The position numbers were made by a program, and so were the translations under genes. Positions 24,711 to 35,633 of a stretch of 35,633 bases of DNA are shown piece by piece. The stretch lies in assembly GCA_025054655.1 (NCBI GenBank), contig JANWZL010000016.1:1-35633 (forward strand), in the 5' to 3' direction. The notes beneath the pieces were generated by a model. The model did no database searches and was not told the DNA's origin. It worked only from the letters and a program-made list of their open reading frames with translations. Numbering within the stretch: position 1 is the stretch's first letter; every line of letters starts with the position of its first letter. This DNA comes from Thiobacillaceae bacterium (GTDB lineage: Bacteria > Pseudomonadota > Gammaproteobacteria > Burkholderiales > Thiobacillaceae).

Positions 24711-25195
24711 GATTCGAACACCTCCTTAAGCGGTGCCTCGTAGCGCGCCTTGATGGTGGCCACGAGTGTGTCCGTGTCGGGGGCGTGCAGCGCGTGCACG
24801 AGCAACGTGCGCCGGTCGGGCGACAGACAGGCCGAGACCGTGCCGGGGGTGAGGCAGATGGTGTTGGCCAGCAGACTGATGGCCAGATCGGTCTCGAGCG
24901 AAAGCGGCACGATGACGAAGGCGGGCCTCAGTTGCGCCGGCCGGCCCAGGATGCGGCGAGCGACGGCGAGATTGGCCAGCACGATGTCGGACAACAGCAC
25001 GACGATGAAACGCAGCAGAATGAGGGGACGCCGGATGCACACCCGCTGCGGCCAGAAGCGCAGGGTGAACCAGGGAATGAACCAGCCGAGCAGCAAACCC
25101 AGCAGGATGTGGCCCAAGGAGAAGCTATTGTTGAGCAACAGCCACACCGCGGCCAGGATGGGGGTGAGCAAGGGATGGGGCAGCAGTGCGCGCAT
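24704..25195 (-). CDS. mnhE: Na+/H+ antiporter subunit E (MnhE/MrpE), 163 aa
   Basis: Mrp subunit with two or three N-terminal helices (PHPLLTPILAAVWLLLNNSF, ILLGLLLGWFIPWF) and a cytoplasmic domain. The family motif is SLETDLAISLLANTICLTPGTVSACLSPDRRTLLVHAL (in part: LLANTICLTPGTVS). The start at 25195 overlaps the mnhD stop by one base (TGATG), and the stop overlaps mnhF. The long in-frame upstream extension is a shadow of mnhD. Confidence 0.94.
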   Translation of the reverse strand: MRALLPHPLLTPILAAVWLLLNNSFSLGHILLGLLLGWFIPWFTLRFWPQRVCIRRPLILLRFIVVLLSDIVLANLAVARRILGRPAQLRPAFVIVPLSLETDLAISLLANTICLTPGTVSACLSPDRRTLLVHALHAPDTDTLVATIKARYEAPLKEVFESC

Positions 25196-26709
25196 CAGCC
25201 GTCCCCCGCGGACAGTACGGCCTCGATGTAGCCAGCCGGCTCGGCTAGCTGCGCAGCCGTAGCCAAGGTGAAAGTGGTGAGCTGTGGCGCGGCCGCGGTG
25301 AGGGCGACGATGAGCAGCAACAGCCCGGCGATGGGGCTGAGTTCTGCGCCGAGCGCGGCCGCGCCCTTGGCCTCGACCACGGTGTGGGTGCTGCTGCGGT
25401 AGAACAGCAGGCTGCCGCTGCGGGCGAGCAGGATCACGCCCATGAGACCGGCGGCCAGCAGCACGCCGAGCACCCAGACCGAGGCGGGGTGCCCGACCGC
25501 CGCGCGCAGTAGCATGAACTTGGCGATAAAGCCGGCGAGCGGTGGCAGGCCAGCCAGGGCCAGCGCGGTGAGGAAGAACAGGGCGCCCAGCCAGCGCTGC
25601 GCCGGCATGGCCGGCCCCGGATCGAGCGCGTCGGCAAGTGCCCCGCGGCGCACGGCCACGGCCTCGGCGAGCAGGAAGGCGGCGGCGGCGGCAAGGCTGG
25701 TGTGCGGCAAGTAGTAGAGCCCGGCCGCCAGGGCCTGGGGGCTGGCCAGGCCGATGGCGGCGAGCAGGGTGCCGGCCGAGGCCACCACCAGATGCGCCAC
25801 CGCCAACCGCAGGCGGCGGCTGGCGAGCGCCCCCAGGGTGCCCAGCGCGAGGGTGAGGAGCGCGAGCGGCAGCAGCCAGGGGTCCAGTAGACCGGATAGG
25901 GGGCCGCTGGCGGGGCCGAAGACCAGACTGTCGGCACGCAGGATGCTGTAGACGCCCACCTTGGTCATAATGGCGAACAGCGCCGCCACCGGTGCGCTCG
26001 CCTGCGCATAGGTGGCCGGCAGCCACAGGTGCAGCGGTGCGGCGGCACACTTAAGGGCGAACACGGCCAGCAGCAGCAGGCCTGCGGCACGCGCAAGACC
26101 GAGGTGCTCGGCCGGGGTGTGGGCCAGTGCGCGGGCCAGATCGGCCATGTTGAGCGTGCCCGTCACCCCGTAGAGGGTACCGACGGCGATGAGGAACAGG
26201 CTGGAGCCGGCGAGGTTCACCACCACGTATCGAAGCCCTGCCTGCACACGCGCCGCCCCGCCACCGTGCAGCATGAGGCCGTAGGAGGCGATCAGCAGCA
26301 CCTCGAAGAAGACGAACAGGTTGAACAGGTCGCCGGTGAGGAAGGCCCCGGCCAGGCCGAACAGCTGCAGGTGGAAGAGCACGTGGAAGTGCCGGCCGGC
26401 GGCGTCCAGCCCGCGCAGGGCGGCGAGCAGGGCAAACAGGGCGAGCAGCAGGGTGGTCAGCAACATCCAGGCGGCGAGCCGGTCGGCCACGAGCACGATG
26501 CCGTAGGGGGCGGGCCAGTCGCCCAGCGCGTAGGTGAGGATGGCACCATCGGCCACGTGCGCCGTCAAGGCGAAGGCAAGCCCGAGTTGGGCCAGTAAGG
26601 CCGCCACGCTCAGCACTCGGCGCAGGCGCAGATCGAGATGCCGCAGCAGGAGCAGCAACACCCCGGCAGACAGCGGGGCGAGTAGGGGGGCGATGACGAT
26701 GTGGTTCAT
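25195..26709 (-). CDS. mnhD: Na+/H+ antiporter subunit D (MnhD/MrpD), 504 aa
   Basis: A 14-helix proton-pumping subunit homologous to NuoM/NuoN of complex I. Key stretches are FLTGDLFNLFVFFEVLLIASYGLM with the essential Glu in FFEVLL, FALKCAAAPLHLWLPATYAQASAPVAALF (in part: KCAAAPLHLWLP) with a channel Lys, IMTKVGVYSILR with a second Lys, and GLPPLAGFIAKF. Length is normal. The start overlaps the mnhC stop as ATGA. Confidence 0.95.
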   Translation of the reverse strand: MNHIVIAPLLAPLSAGVLLLLLRHLDLRLRRVLSVAALLAQLGLAFALTAHVADGAILTYALGDWPAPYGIVLVADRLAAWMLLTTLLLALFALLAALRGLDAAGRHFHVLFHLQLFGLAGAFLTGDLFNLFVFFEVLLIASYGLMLHGGGAARVQAGLRYVVVNLAGSSLFLIAVGTLYGVTGTLNMADLARALAHTPAEHLGLARAAGLLLLAVFALKCAAAPLHLWLPATYAQASAPVAALFAIMTKVGVYSILRADSLVFGPASGPLSGLLDPWLLPLALLTLALGTLGALASRRLRLAVAHLVVASAGTLLAAIGLASPQALAAGLYYLPHTSLAAAAAFLLAEAVAVRRGALADALDPGPAMPAQRWLGALFFLTALALAGLPPLAGFIAKFMLLRAAVGHPASVWVLGVLLAAGLMGVILLARSGSLLFYRSSTHTVVEAKGAAALGAELSPIAGLLLLIVALTAAAPQLTTFTLATAAQLAEPAGYIEAVLSAGDG

Positions 26710-27034
26710 GGCCGCCGCTCGCCATCGACGTGGTCGTCACCCAGCTCGGCGTAGGCCTTGAGCGCCAGCATGATGACGAAGGCGGTCATGCCGAAGCCGA
26801 TGACGATGGCGGTGAGCACCAAGGCCTGTGGCAGCGGGTCGGTGTAGGCGTGGGCCGTCTCCGCCACGACCGGCGGTGCACCGATCACGAGCCGGCCCAT
26901 GGCGAAGAGGAACAGGTTGACGGCGTAGGACAACAGGGTCAGCCCCAGCACCACGGGGAAGGTGCGCGCGCGTAGCACCAGATATACCCCGCCGGCGGTC
27001 AGCACGCCGATCACCATGGCGACCAACGCCTCCA

Positions 27035-27035
<1 letters not shown>
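26706..27035 (-). CDS. mnhC: Na+/H+ antiporter subunit C (MnhC/MrpC), 109 aa
   Basis: A three-helix NuoK-like Mrp subunit. Family stretches are GVLTAGGVYLVLRARTFPVVLGLTLLSYAVNLFLF (in part: VVLGLTLLSYAVNLF) and DPLPQALVLTAIVIGFGMTAF. The start shares a TGATG junction with the mnhA stop and the end overlaps mnhD by four bases, so the string is fully coupled. Confidence 0.95.
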
Positions 27036-29827
<2,792 letters not shown>

Positions 29828-29913
29828 GGGAACCTCATTCCATCGACCCGTGAGTACTCACTGCAGCGCACGACCGCCCACCCCAGCCCGACCTCGCTTC
29901 GGGCCGGACAAGG

Positions 29914-30381
29914 TCACAGTTCGGTCAAGGGCTTGCCGGCCGCGCGTGCGTCGGCCACTTGCAGACGCCCGGTTACCTCGCGCAGATCGGCCACGAGCCG
30001 CTGCAGGCTGGCCTCGGGCAGCTGCTCCAAGGCGTGGGTGAGCACCCCGGACCAGGGCTGTGGTGCGCGCGCAAGCAGCGCCCGCCCCGCCTCGGTGAGG
30101 CTCAGCTCCACCACACGCTGGTCCTGCGCCTGTCGGCTGCGGCGCACATAGCCGGCACGCTCCAGCTTGTCGAGCAGGTTGCTGGCGGTGGAGGGGTGGA
30201 TGGACAGCCGCTGCGCCAGTTCGGTCACCCGCAGGCCGGGCGAGCGGGCGAGCACCGCCAGGGCCCACACCTGCGCACCGCCCACGCCACAGGCACGCTC
30301 CATCTCGCGCGAGTGCTTGCGCACCGCACCATAGATCAAGCGGAATTGCCTCAGCGCCTCCGCTGCCAGCGCCTCGCTCAT
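29914..30381 (-). CDS. MarR-family transcriptional regulator, 155 aa
   Basis: A winged-helix repressor type. The DNA-recognition core is LRVTELAQRLSIHPSTASNLLDKLERAGYVRR (in part: LAQRLSIHPSTASNLLDKLE) at about 50-80, followed by the wing RQAQDQRVVELSLTEAGRALL (in part: DQRVVELSLTEAG). Helices before and after form the dimer interface. The ATG at 30381 has a poor ribosome binding site. A 22-base palindrome sits just upstream (30405-30426) and probably is its own operator. The Mrp antiporter genes follow in the same direction, so it may control them too; the ligand is unknown. Confidence 0.92.
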   Translation of the reverse strand: MSEALAAEALRQFRLIYGAVRKHSREMERACGVGGAQVWALAVLARSPGLRVTELAQRLSIHPSTASNLLDKLERAGYVRRSRQAQDQRVVELSLTEAGRALLARAPQPWSGVLTHALEQLPEASLQRLVADLREVTGRLQVADARAAGKPLTEL

Positions 30382-30404
30382 AGAGGGAACCCACGACCAC
30401 GCAA

Positions 30405-30426
30405 AAATGTTTATAGGATAACATTT
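30405..30426. promoter_or_regulatory. Palindromic operator upstream of the marR gene
   Basis: AAATGTT (30405-30411), 8-base spacer, AACATTT (30420-30426), a perfect 7-base inverted repeat ending 24 bases upstream of the marR start codon. On the minus strand the spacer reads ATCCTATA and contains a -10-like TATAAA-type stretch, so regulator binding would overlap the promoter. Confidence 0.65.
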
Positions 30427-30456
30427 CGCGTCCCCGCCCGCACGCTCAGGCCGCCG

Positions 30457-32769
30457 TCAACGCCGGTCGGCGAGGGCGCGGGCCAGCGCTGCCGCCATGG
30501 CCCCGAGAGGCTGGGCCTCGCGCCGCGGTGTGCGCCCAGTCACGCCGGAGCGCGCGGCAGGGCGGCCAGGCTCGCCCCCGCCGGCGGCCTGCAGGCGCAT
30601 GGACAGGGCGATGCGGCGCCGCGCCACATCCACCTCCAGCACCCTCACGCGCACGATCTCGCCCACCCGCACCACCGCACGCGGGTCGCGCACGAAACCC
30701 TCGGCCAGCTCGGAGACGTGCACCAGGCCGTCCTGGTGCACACCGACGTCGACGAAGGCGCCGAAGTTGGCCACGTTGGTCACCACCCCTTCCAGCACCA
30801 TGCCGGGTTTGAGGTCCTGCAGCGCCTCCACCCCATCCTGGTAGATCGGCGTGCGAAATTGCGGGCGTGGGTCGCGACCGGGCTTCTCCAGCTCGCCGAG
30901 GATGTCGCGCACGGTCGGCAGTCCGAAACGCTCGTCCGTGTAGCGGGCGGGGTCGAGCCGCCGCAGGGTGGCCGTGTCGCCAATCAGGGTGCGCACGTCC
31001 CGCTGTAAGTCGGCGAGGATGCGCTGCACCACCGCATAGGCCTCGGGGTGCACGGCGGAAGCGTCCAAGGGCTCATCGCCGTCGCGAATGCGCAGGAAAC
31101 CGGCCGCCAGCTCGAAGGTCTTCGGCCCCAGGCGCGGTACGGCCTTGAGCGCCTCGCGGCTGCGGAAGGGGCCGTGCGCGTCGCGGTGGGCGACGATGGC
31201 CTCGGCCAGCGCCCGGTTCAGCCCAGACACGCGCGCAAGCAAGGGCACCGAGGCGGTGTTGACTTCCACCCCCACGGCGTTGACGCAGTCCTCCACCACC
31301 GCGTCCAAGACCTGGGCCAGCTTGGCCTCGCTTACGTCGTGCTGGTATTGCCCTACACCGATGGATTTGGGGTCGATCTTGACCAGTTCGGCCAGGGGGT
31401 CCTGCAGGCGACGGGCGATCGACACCGCGCCGCGCAGGCTCACGTCCAATTCGGGAAACTCGCGTGCGGCCAGTTCCGAGGCGGAATAGACCGAGGCCCC
31501 CGCCTCGTTGACCAGGACGGGGGTCAGCTTCAGCTCGGGATGGGCCTGCGCCAGCTCACGCACCAGGCGTTCGGTCTCCCGGCTGGCGGTACCGTTGCCA
31601 ATGGCGATCAGGCGCACACCGTGCCGCCGCGCCATGCGCTCTAGCTCGGCCAGTGCGCCGGCGCGGTCGTTGCGCGGGGCGAACGGATACAGCGTGGCCG
31701 TCTCCAGCAGCCTACCGGTAGAGTCCACACAAGCCACCTTCACCCCGGTGCGGATGCCGGGGTCGAGCCCGATCACCGGCTGCGCCCCGGCCGGGGCGGC
31801 CATGAGCAGGTCCTTGAGGTTGGCGGCAAAGACACGGATGGCTTCGGCCTCGGCGCGCTCGAACAGGCTGTTGAACAGATCCAGCTCCAGGTGCAGCGAC
31901 AGTTTCACACGCCAGGCCCAGCGCACGCTCTCCTTCAACCAGGCATCCGCCGGTCGGCCGTGGTCGCAGATACCGGCATGCGCGGCGATCATGCCCTCGG
32001 CCGTGGTCTGCCGGGCGGCATCCCAGTCGGGCAGGAGCTCTTCCGGCTGCTTGAGCGACAGCCGCAGCACCCCCTCGCGCCGCCCGCGCAACAGGGCGAG
32101 CGCCCGATGCGAGGGGATGGTGCGCCAGGGTTCGGCGTAGGTGAAGTAATCGCGGTATTTCTGGCCCGCAGCCTCCTGCCCCTCGACCACCTGCGAGACG
32201 AGCACCCCCTGCTGCTGCAGGTAATCCCGCAGCCGGCCCACCAGGGCGGCGTCCTCGGCGAAGCGCTCCATCAGGATCTGCCGCGCCCCTTCCAGGGCTG
32301 CCTTCACGTCCGGCACCCCCTTGCCGGCGTCCACATAGGCGGCGGCCTCGGCCTGCGGGTCGCGCTGCGGCTCGGCCAGCAACCCGAGGGCGAGCGGCTC
32401 CAGGCCCGCCTCGCGCGCGATCTGCGCCTTGGTGCGGCGCTTGGGGCGGTAGGGCAGGTAGAGGTCCTCCAACGCCTGGCGGGTGGCCGCCGCCTCGATG
32501 GCGGCCTGCAGTTGCGGTGTGAGCAGGCCCTGCTGCTGAATGCTCGCCAGCACCGCCGCGCGGCGCTGCTCCAGCTCGCGCAGATAGCCCAGACGCTCCG
32601 CCAGGGCACGCAGCTGGACGTCGCTCAGCCCGCCGGTAGCCTCCTTGCGGTAGCGGGCGATGAAGGGCACGGTGGCGCCCTCGTCCAGCAGGGCCACGGC
32701 GGCGGCCACCTGGCGGGGCGACACACCGAGTTCGGCGGCGATGCGATCGACGATGGAGGGCAAGGACAT
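30457..32769 (-). CDS. tex: Tex family RNA-binding transcription accessory protein, 770 aa
   Basis: A cytoplasmic nucleic-acid-binding protein of the Tex/Spt6-like family. Domains in order: the helical N-terminal Tex domain ([20 protein letters not shown], then [17 protein letters not shown]); the YqgF/RuvC-like fold opening with [20 protein letters not shown] at about 330-350; the tandem helix-hairpin-helix region ([38 protein letters not shown]); and a C-terminal S1 RNA-binding domain ([29 protein letters not shown]). The last 40 residues are a basic low-complexity tail. I chose ATG at 32769, where family similarity begins; no strong ribosome binding site is visible. The long in-frame extension upstream overlaps mltA antisense and was dropped. 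Confidence 0.95.
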   Translation of the reverse strand: MSLPSIVDRIAAELGVSPRQVAAAVALLDEGATVPFIARYRKEATGGLSDVQLRALAERLGYLRELEQRRAAVLASIQQQGLLTPQLQAAIEAAATRQALEDLYLPYRPKRRTKAQIAREAGLEPLALGLLAEPQRDPQAEAAAYVDAGKGVPDVKAALEGARQILMERFAEDAALVGRLRDYLQQQGVLVSQVVEGQEAAGQKYRDYFTYAEPWRTIPSHRALALLRGRREGVLRLSLKQPEELLPDWDAARQTTAEGMIAAHAGICDHGRPADAWLKESVRWAWRVKLSLHLELDLFNSLFERAEAEAIRVFAANLKDLLMAAPAGAQPVIGLDPGIRTGVKVACVDSTGRLLETATLYPFAPRNDRAGALAELERMARRHGVRLIAIGNGTASRETERLVRELAQAHPELKLTPVLVNEAGASVYSASELAAREFPELDVSLRGAVSIARRLQDPLAELVKIDPKSIGVGQYQHDVSEAKLAQVLDAVVEDCVNAVGVEVNTASVPLLARVSGLNRALAEAIVAHRDAHGPFRSREALKAVPRLGPKTFELAAGFLRIRDGDEPLDASAVHPEAYAVVQRILADLQRDVRTLIGDTATLRRLDPARYTDERFGLPTVRDILGELEKPGRDPRPQFRTPIYQDGVEALQDLKPGMVLEGVVTNVANFGAFVDVGVHQDGLVHVSELAEGFVRDPRAVVRVGEIVRVRVLEVDVARRRIALSMRLQAAGGGEPGRPAARSGVTGRTPRREAQPLGAMAAALARALADRR

Positions 32770-32880
32770 GGTGGTATGAGGGCGCGCCGAAGGGCCGGGG
32801 CGCATAGCATGGTGTGCGCAGCGCCCCCAGACAAGTCTTGCCAGCCGTGCGCCGAGCTGCTCTCGCCCGCGGCGCCTTGC

Positions 32881-32886
32881 TATACT
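32881..32886 (+). promoter_or_regulatory. -10-like TATACT very close to the mltA start
   Basis: TATACT ends 10 bases before the mltA ATG at 32897; a recognisable -35 was not found at the right distance. If used, the 5' untranslated leader would be only a few bases, and indeed no Shine-Dalgarno sequence is visible before the ATG. Confidence 0.35.
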
Positions 32887-32896
32887 CGCAGCCCAG

Positions 32897-34234
32897 ATGC
32901 CCGGACCGTTGCTCACCCCTCTGACCCTGCTCGTGCTGGCGCTCGTGCTCACCGCCTGCACCAGCCTGCCACCCGGAACGCGCGTGCCCGAGCCGCGCGA
33001 ACGGCGGGCGCCGGAGCCGACGCCACCGGTCCAGGTCGAACCGTCGCCACCCCCGGCCTCATCGCCGCCGTCGGCACCGCCCGCGCCCCCGCTCACCGCC
33101 CCGCCCACACCCGCGCCGCCCGCCGCTGCACCCCGCCCCGCTGCCCAGCTGCGACCGGCCAGCTACCGCGATCTGCCCGGCTGGCAACAGGACGACCCGA
33201 GCCAGGCCTGGCCGGCGCTCTTGCAATCCTGTCGCGTCCTACGCACCCAGCCCGCCTGGACGGTGCCTTGTCAGGCCGCCGAGGCCCTTGGCCAGCCCGA
33301 TGCGGCCACGGCACGCGCCTATTTCGAGCGCCATTTCGTCCCCCATCAGGTCCTGCAGCCGGACGGCAGCCCCGAGGGGTTGGTCACGGGTTACTACGAG
33401 CCGCTGCTGCGCGGCAGCCGCAGCCCCAGTGCGCGTTACCGCCATCCGCTCTATGCGCCGCCCGAGGACCTGCTGGTGATCGATCTCGGCACGCTCTACC
33501 CGGAACTGAGGAATCTGCGCCTGCGCGGTCGGCTGGAGGGGCGGCGGGTGGTGCCCTACTACACTCGCGCCGAGATCGAAACCGGCTCCGCCCCCGTGCG
33601 CGGGCGGGAGCTGCTATGGGTGGACGACCCGGTAGAGCTGTTCTTCCTGCAGGTGCAGGGCTCAGGGCGGGTGTTGCTCGACAACGGCGAGGTGGTGCGG
33701 GTGGGCTATGCCGAGCAGAACGGCCATCCTTACCGCTCCATCGGCCGCTGGCTGGTGGACAACGGCGAGCTGCCGCTGGAGCGCGCCTCCATGCAGGGCA
33801 TCAAGGAATGGGCACAGCGCAACCCGCACCGGCTCACCGAGCTGCTGCACGCCAACCCGAGCTATGTCTTCTTTCGCGAGCTGCCCAAAGAGCTGACGGG
33901 GCCCCTGGGTGCGCTGGGGGTGCCATTGACCGCCGAACGCAGCATCGCCGTGGACCCCAGCATGATTCCCCTGGGTGTACCGGTGTGGCTCGCTACCACC
34001 CGACCCAATTCCAACGTGCCCTTGGAGCGACTGGTCCTGGCCCAGGACACCGGCGGGGCCATCCGCGGGGCGGTGCGGGCGGATTTCTTCTGGGGCTTTG
34101 GTGAGGCGGCCGGCCAGCTAGCCGGGGCCATGAAGCAACGCGGCCGCATGTGGGTGCTGTTGCCGCCAGAGCTGGCAACGGCGCGGACCGCGGAGCCGAC
34201 CAGCGCCACACGATCCGCACGCAACGGCAATTGA
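32897..34234 (+). CDS. mltA: Membrane-bound lytic murein transglycosylase A (MltA), 445 aa
   Basis: An outer-membrane lipoprotein that cleaves peptidoglycan glycan strands. The signal ends in the lipobox LTAC with Cys21 as the lipidation site. A Pro/Ala-rich linker of about 60 residues (about 27-85) follows, longer than usual and probably a spacer through the periplasm. The MltA domain has [32 protein letters not shown] (in part: FFLQVQGSG), [15 protein letters not shown] and [11 protein letters not shown]. The C-terminal 3D domain has the catalytic-Asp stretch [11 protein letters not shown] and [19 protein letters not shown] (in part: [18 protein letters not shown]). It is divergent from tex. 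Confidence 0.95.
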   Translation: MPGPLLTPLTLLVLALVLTACTSLPPGTRVPEPRERRAPEPTPPVQVEPSPPPASSPPSAPPAPPLTAPPTPAPPAAAPRPAAQLRPASYRDLPGWQQDDPSQAWPALLQSCRVLRTQPAWTVPCQAAEALGQPDAATARAYFERHFVPHQVLQPDGSPEGLVTGYYEPLLRGSRSPSARYRHPLYAPPEDLLVIDLGTLYPELRNLRLRGRLEGRRVVPYYTRAEIETGSAPVRGRELLWVDDPVELFFLQVQGSGRVLLDNGEVVRVGYAEQNGHPYRSIGRWLVDNGELPLERASMQGIKEWAQRNPHRLTELLHANPSYVFFRELPKELTGPLGALGVPLTAERSIAVDPSMIPLGVPVWLATTRPNSNVPLERLVLAQDTGGAIRGAVRADFFWGFGEAAGQLAGAMKQRGRMWVLLPPELATARTAEPTSATRSARNGN

Positions 34235-34330
34235 ACATTTCCTACCGGGCGGCTGACGCACAAGCGATCTATTCGGGATATACGAATTCTCATATACTGA
34301 ATAAGGCGCAGCACTTCGAGGAGCACGCGC

Positions 34331-34810
34331 ATGCCTATCGTCTGGGAACCCCGACTGGACACCGGTATCGAGGTCATCGACGAACAGCACAAACGCATCG
34401 TCAACTACATCAGTCAACTGGAGGCCGCCCGGCGGTCCGGCGACCGCAATCAGGTCATGGCGGTGATCGAGGAGCTGGTGGACTACACCCAGTCCCACTT
34501 CGGCTTCGAGGAGGCGATGATGGAGGAGGCCGGCTACGAGTTCCTCAAGCCGCACCAGAAGGTGCACGAGCTATTCATCAAGCGGGTGACCGAGTTCACC
34601 ATGCGCGCGGCCAAGGGCGAGGACATCGCCGAAGAGCTGCAGCACACCCTCACCCGCTGGCTCATGAACCACATCGCCAACGAGGACCACAACTACGCCG
34701 AGGCGGTCAAGCGCATGGTGGCGCGCAAACAGCAGGCGGCCGTGACGACACCAGCGGCCGCAACGTCCAAGGGTTTGTTCGCCAGCCTGCTGAAACGTTT
34801 CTTCCGCTGA
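34331..34810 (+). CDS. Bacteriohemerythrin, 159 aa
   Basis: A cytoplasmic four-helix di-iron oxygen-binding protein. All seven family ligands are present: His20 (DEQH), His56 and Glu60 (HFGFE), His75 and His79 (HQKVH), His114 and Asp119 (HIANED). The last 30 residues (Ala/Thr-rich then KGLFASLLKRFFR) form an amphipathic basic tail beyond the domain that could touch the membrane. ATG at 34331 has GAGGAG eight bases upstream. The AT-rich 34255-34300 region before it contains two ATATAC copies and a -10-like TATACT, but no convincing -35. By family it delivers or senses O2; a signalling role is possible but not shown. Confidence 0.93.
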   Translation: MPIVWEPRLDTGIEVIDEQHKRIVNYISQLEAARRSGDRNQVMAVIEELVDYTQSHFGFEEAMMEEAGYEFLKPHQKVHELFIKRVTEFTMRAAKGEDIAEELQHTLTRWLMNHIANEDHNYAEAVKRMVARKQQAAVTTPAAATSKGLFASLLKRFFR

Positions 34811-34846
34811 CGGCGACGCCAGCCACACGCCTGCCGGCGTGGGCGC

Positions 34847-35221
34847 TCAGCCTGAGCCGAAGCGTTGCGCCATCTGCGCGGGTTGCAACTGCGGGGCCAC
34901 CCTACCGTCCTCTTCGCCGACCGCGGTGCTGACAAGGCGTTGGGCAGCCAGCAGAGCGTGCCTTTCGGTGTAATGACAGGATGATCGTTTCCACATTGGG
35001 GCAAGCAGTACACACGCCTGCACGACCTCATCACACTGAGCGACGATGCCGGCCAAGCGGGCGATGGCCTGCCCTTGGTCGGGTGCAAGGCGCAACTGCT
35101 CGCGTGTCAGCGCCTTGAGTTCGGCGTCGGGATGGCCGAGCCGTTCCTTGAGGCTGGCCAGACGGTCGTAGAGCACCGACTGCCCGAGGTGGCGCGTGAG
35201 CAGCTTGGTCAGCACCGACAC
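34847..35221 (-). CDS. Small protein of unknown function, 124 aa
   Basis: A helical, charged protein: VLTKLLTRHLGQSVLYDRLASLKERLGHPDAELKALTREQL (in part: LYDRLASLKERLGHPDAEL), then LAGIVAQCDEVVQACVLLAPMW, with four cysteines in the second half. No domain recognised. The start is a GTG at 35221 with GGAGG five bases upstream, which supports it being a real gene; an in-frame GTG 15 bases earlier has no such site and an in-frame stop lies just beyond. It is convergent with the hemerythrin gene. It could also be a degraded remnant. Confidence 0.5.
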   Translation of the reverse strand: MSVLTKLLTRHLGQSVLYDRLASLKERLGHPDAELKALTREQLRLAPDQGQAIARLAGIVAQCDEVVQACVLLAPMWKRSSCHYTERHALLAAQRLVSTAVGEEDGRVAPQLQPAQMAQRFGSG

Positions 35222-35361
35222 TTCAGCCTCCAGCACGCCTCACCCATCCCAGGTTGGTGAAGACGCGCAGCCCGTCGCGCTGGTCTCGGGCCGCCCGAGA
35301 CCTCAGCCTGCGATGACCTTTGTGCAGATCGAGGTCTGTGCCAAAACCATTGTTGGTACGA
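35222..35361. other. Intergenic stretch with perfect hairpin
   Basis: No gene supported. GGTCTCGGG (35282-35290), loop CCG, CCCGAGACC (35294-35302) is a perfect 9-bp stem without a T-run on either strand. On the minus strand it lies about 60 bases upstream of the small GTG-start gene, so it would be in that gene's leader. From 35340 the composition turns AT-rich toward the riboswitch promoter. Confidence 0.5.
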
Positions 35362-35389
35362 TTGTACTATCAAACGTGTGTTCTATTCT
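35362..35389 (+). promoter_or_regulatory. Putative promoter of the riboswitch transcript
   Basis: TTGTAC at 35362-35367, 16-base spacer, TATTCT at 35384-35389. Transcription would begin near 35396, about 25 bases before the aptamer. GTAC-GATT-GTAC (35356-35367) overlaps the -35 and could be a protein site. Confidence 0.5.
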
Positions 35390-35419
35390 GCCGTTGTTGT
35401 TTCTGTAGCAGGGACCTAG

Positions 35420-35525
35420 CTCGGGATCCCAGGGCAACACCGCCGAAAGGCGGCGACGCAAAACCACGGGCCTAAGGTGTCTGAGGTGTCCAACGGACGC
35501 TAGGGCGGCCGGGTTGCATCCCGAG
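35420..35525 (+). ncRNA. Cyclic-di-GMP-I (GEMM-I) riboswitch aptamer
   Basis: The conserved core is present in order: AGGGCAA (35431-35437); a hairpin CCGCC-GAAA-GGCGG with its GNRA loop at 35445-35448; GACGCAAAACC (35455-35465); GGCCTAAGG (35469-35477), the usual tetraloop-receptor side; and a second arm closing with CTAGGGCGGCCGGGTTGC. The ends pair as an 8-bp P1 stem, CTCGGGAT (35420-35427) with ATCCCGAG (35518-35525). This is the architecture of the class I c-di-GMP aptamer. It lies in the leader of the gene starting at 35590. Confidence 0.88.
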
Positions 35526-35546
35526 GTGGCGGCAAGTCATCGCGCG

Positions 35547-35584
35547 CTCCTCGTGTCCTGGACCCGCTGGGTAGTAACGAGGAG
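35547..35584 (+). promoter_or_regulatory. Ribosome-binding-site sequestering hairpin (riboswitch expression platform)
   Basis: CTCCTCGT (35547-35554) is perfectly complementary to ACGAGGAG (35577-35584), which contains the Shine-Dalgarno sequence of the following gene. CCTCG in the same strand (35549-35553) can instead pair with CGAGG at 35522-35526, part of the aptamer P1 stem. Binding of c-di-GMP could therefore switch translation. The direction of control is inference. Confidence 0.65.
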
Positions 35585-35589
35585 ATGCC

Positions 35590-35633
35590 ATGTGCAACAG
35601 CGCAACCACCACCACAACCAACGCCGGCCTACA
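35590..35633 (+). CDS. Start of a riboswitch-controlled gene, cut by the window edge
   Basis: ATG at 35590, five bases after GGAG, opens a frame reading MCNSATTTTTNAGL before the window ends. A Thr-rich N-terminus is seen and nothing about function can be said. Its place after a c-di-GMP riboswitch makes a lifestyle, surface or signalling protein likely. Confidence 0.5.
   Translation, partial: MCNSATTTTTNAGL

Noticed and set aside
31891-34104. A 737-codon plus-strand frame crossing the tex/mltA boundary
   Set aside because: It is antisense to tex and out of frame with mltA; biased composition and no domain.

Overview
This is a high-G+C window with dense, overlapping gene strings. It looks like chromosome from a sulfur-metabolising gammaproteobacterium of the purple-sulfur or Thioalkalivibrio-like kind. 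The basis is an octaheme tetrathionate-reductase-type cytochrome with a membrane cytochrome b, two sulfur-anion transporter families (TSUP and YeeE/YedE), a triple-rhodanese exported protein, pyruvate phosphate dikinase and a complete Mrp antiporter. No marker gene (rRNA, ribosomal protein) is present, so the taxon is inference. I saw no tRNA, rRNA, CRISPR array, phage gene or transposase gene.

Layout. 1-7945 (minus): the start of a lipoprotein gene cut by the window edge, then a string transcribed leftward as Nudix hydrolase - ppdK - P2-type ATPase with an HMA-like N-terminus - divergent metK. 8005-8605 (plus): a YefM/YoeB-type toxin-antitoxin pair with its TGTACA operator. 8708-8962: a non-autonomous inverted-repeat element (MITE-like) inserted exactly at the stop codon of the next gene. 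8959-11783 (minus): five overlapping genes of unknown function (YIP1-like membrane protein, three small or medium membrane proteins, a TFIIB-type zinc-ribbon protein). 12041-12352: a small exported protein with its own terminator.

12498-19744 is a sulfur-redox block. The minus arm encodes the octaheme cytochrome, a di-heme-type cytochrome b, a TSUP exporter and a partner membrane protein. The plus arm, divergent from it, encodes a TsuA-like YeeE/YedE transporter and a periplasmic triple-rhodanese protein. I infer that imported or periplasmic thiosulfate, tetrathionate or sulfite is handled by these proteins together. The intergenic space at 16898-17294 holds a strong sigma70-like promoter for the plus arm.

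19823-22237: a small exported protein, an M20 amidohydrolase and msrA. 22309-30381 (minus): marR - mrpA(B fused)-C-D-E-F-G - htpX - tatD, a long directon for Na+/H+ exchange, with membrane proteolysis genes downstream. A heptanucleotide tandem repeat lies between mrpF and mrpG. 30457-32769: tex. 32897-34234: mltA. 34331-34810: a bacteriohemerythrin. 34847-35221: a small unknown gene.

35362-35633: a promoter, a cyclic-di-GMP-I riboswitch, a hairpin that can sequester the ribosome binding site, and the first codons of a gene cut by the right edge. The items I rate most worth follow-up are this riboswitch, the five-gene membrane cassette, the sulfur block, the MITE at a stop codon and the MetK with an altered active-site loop.
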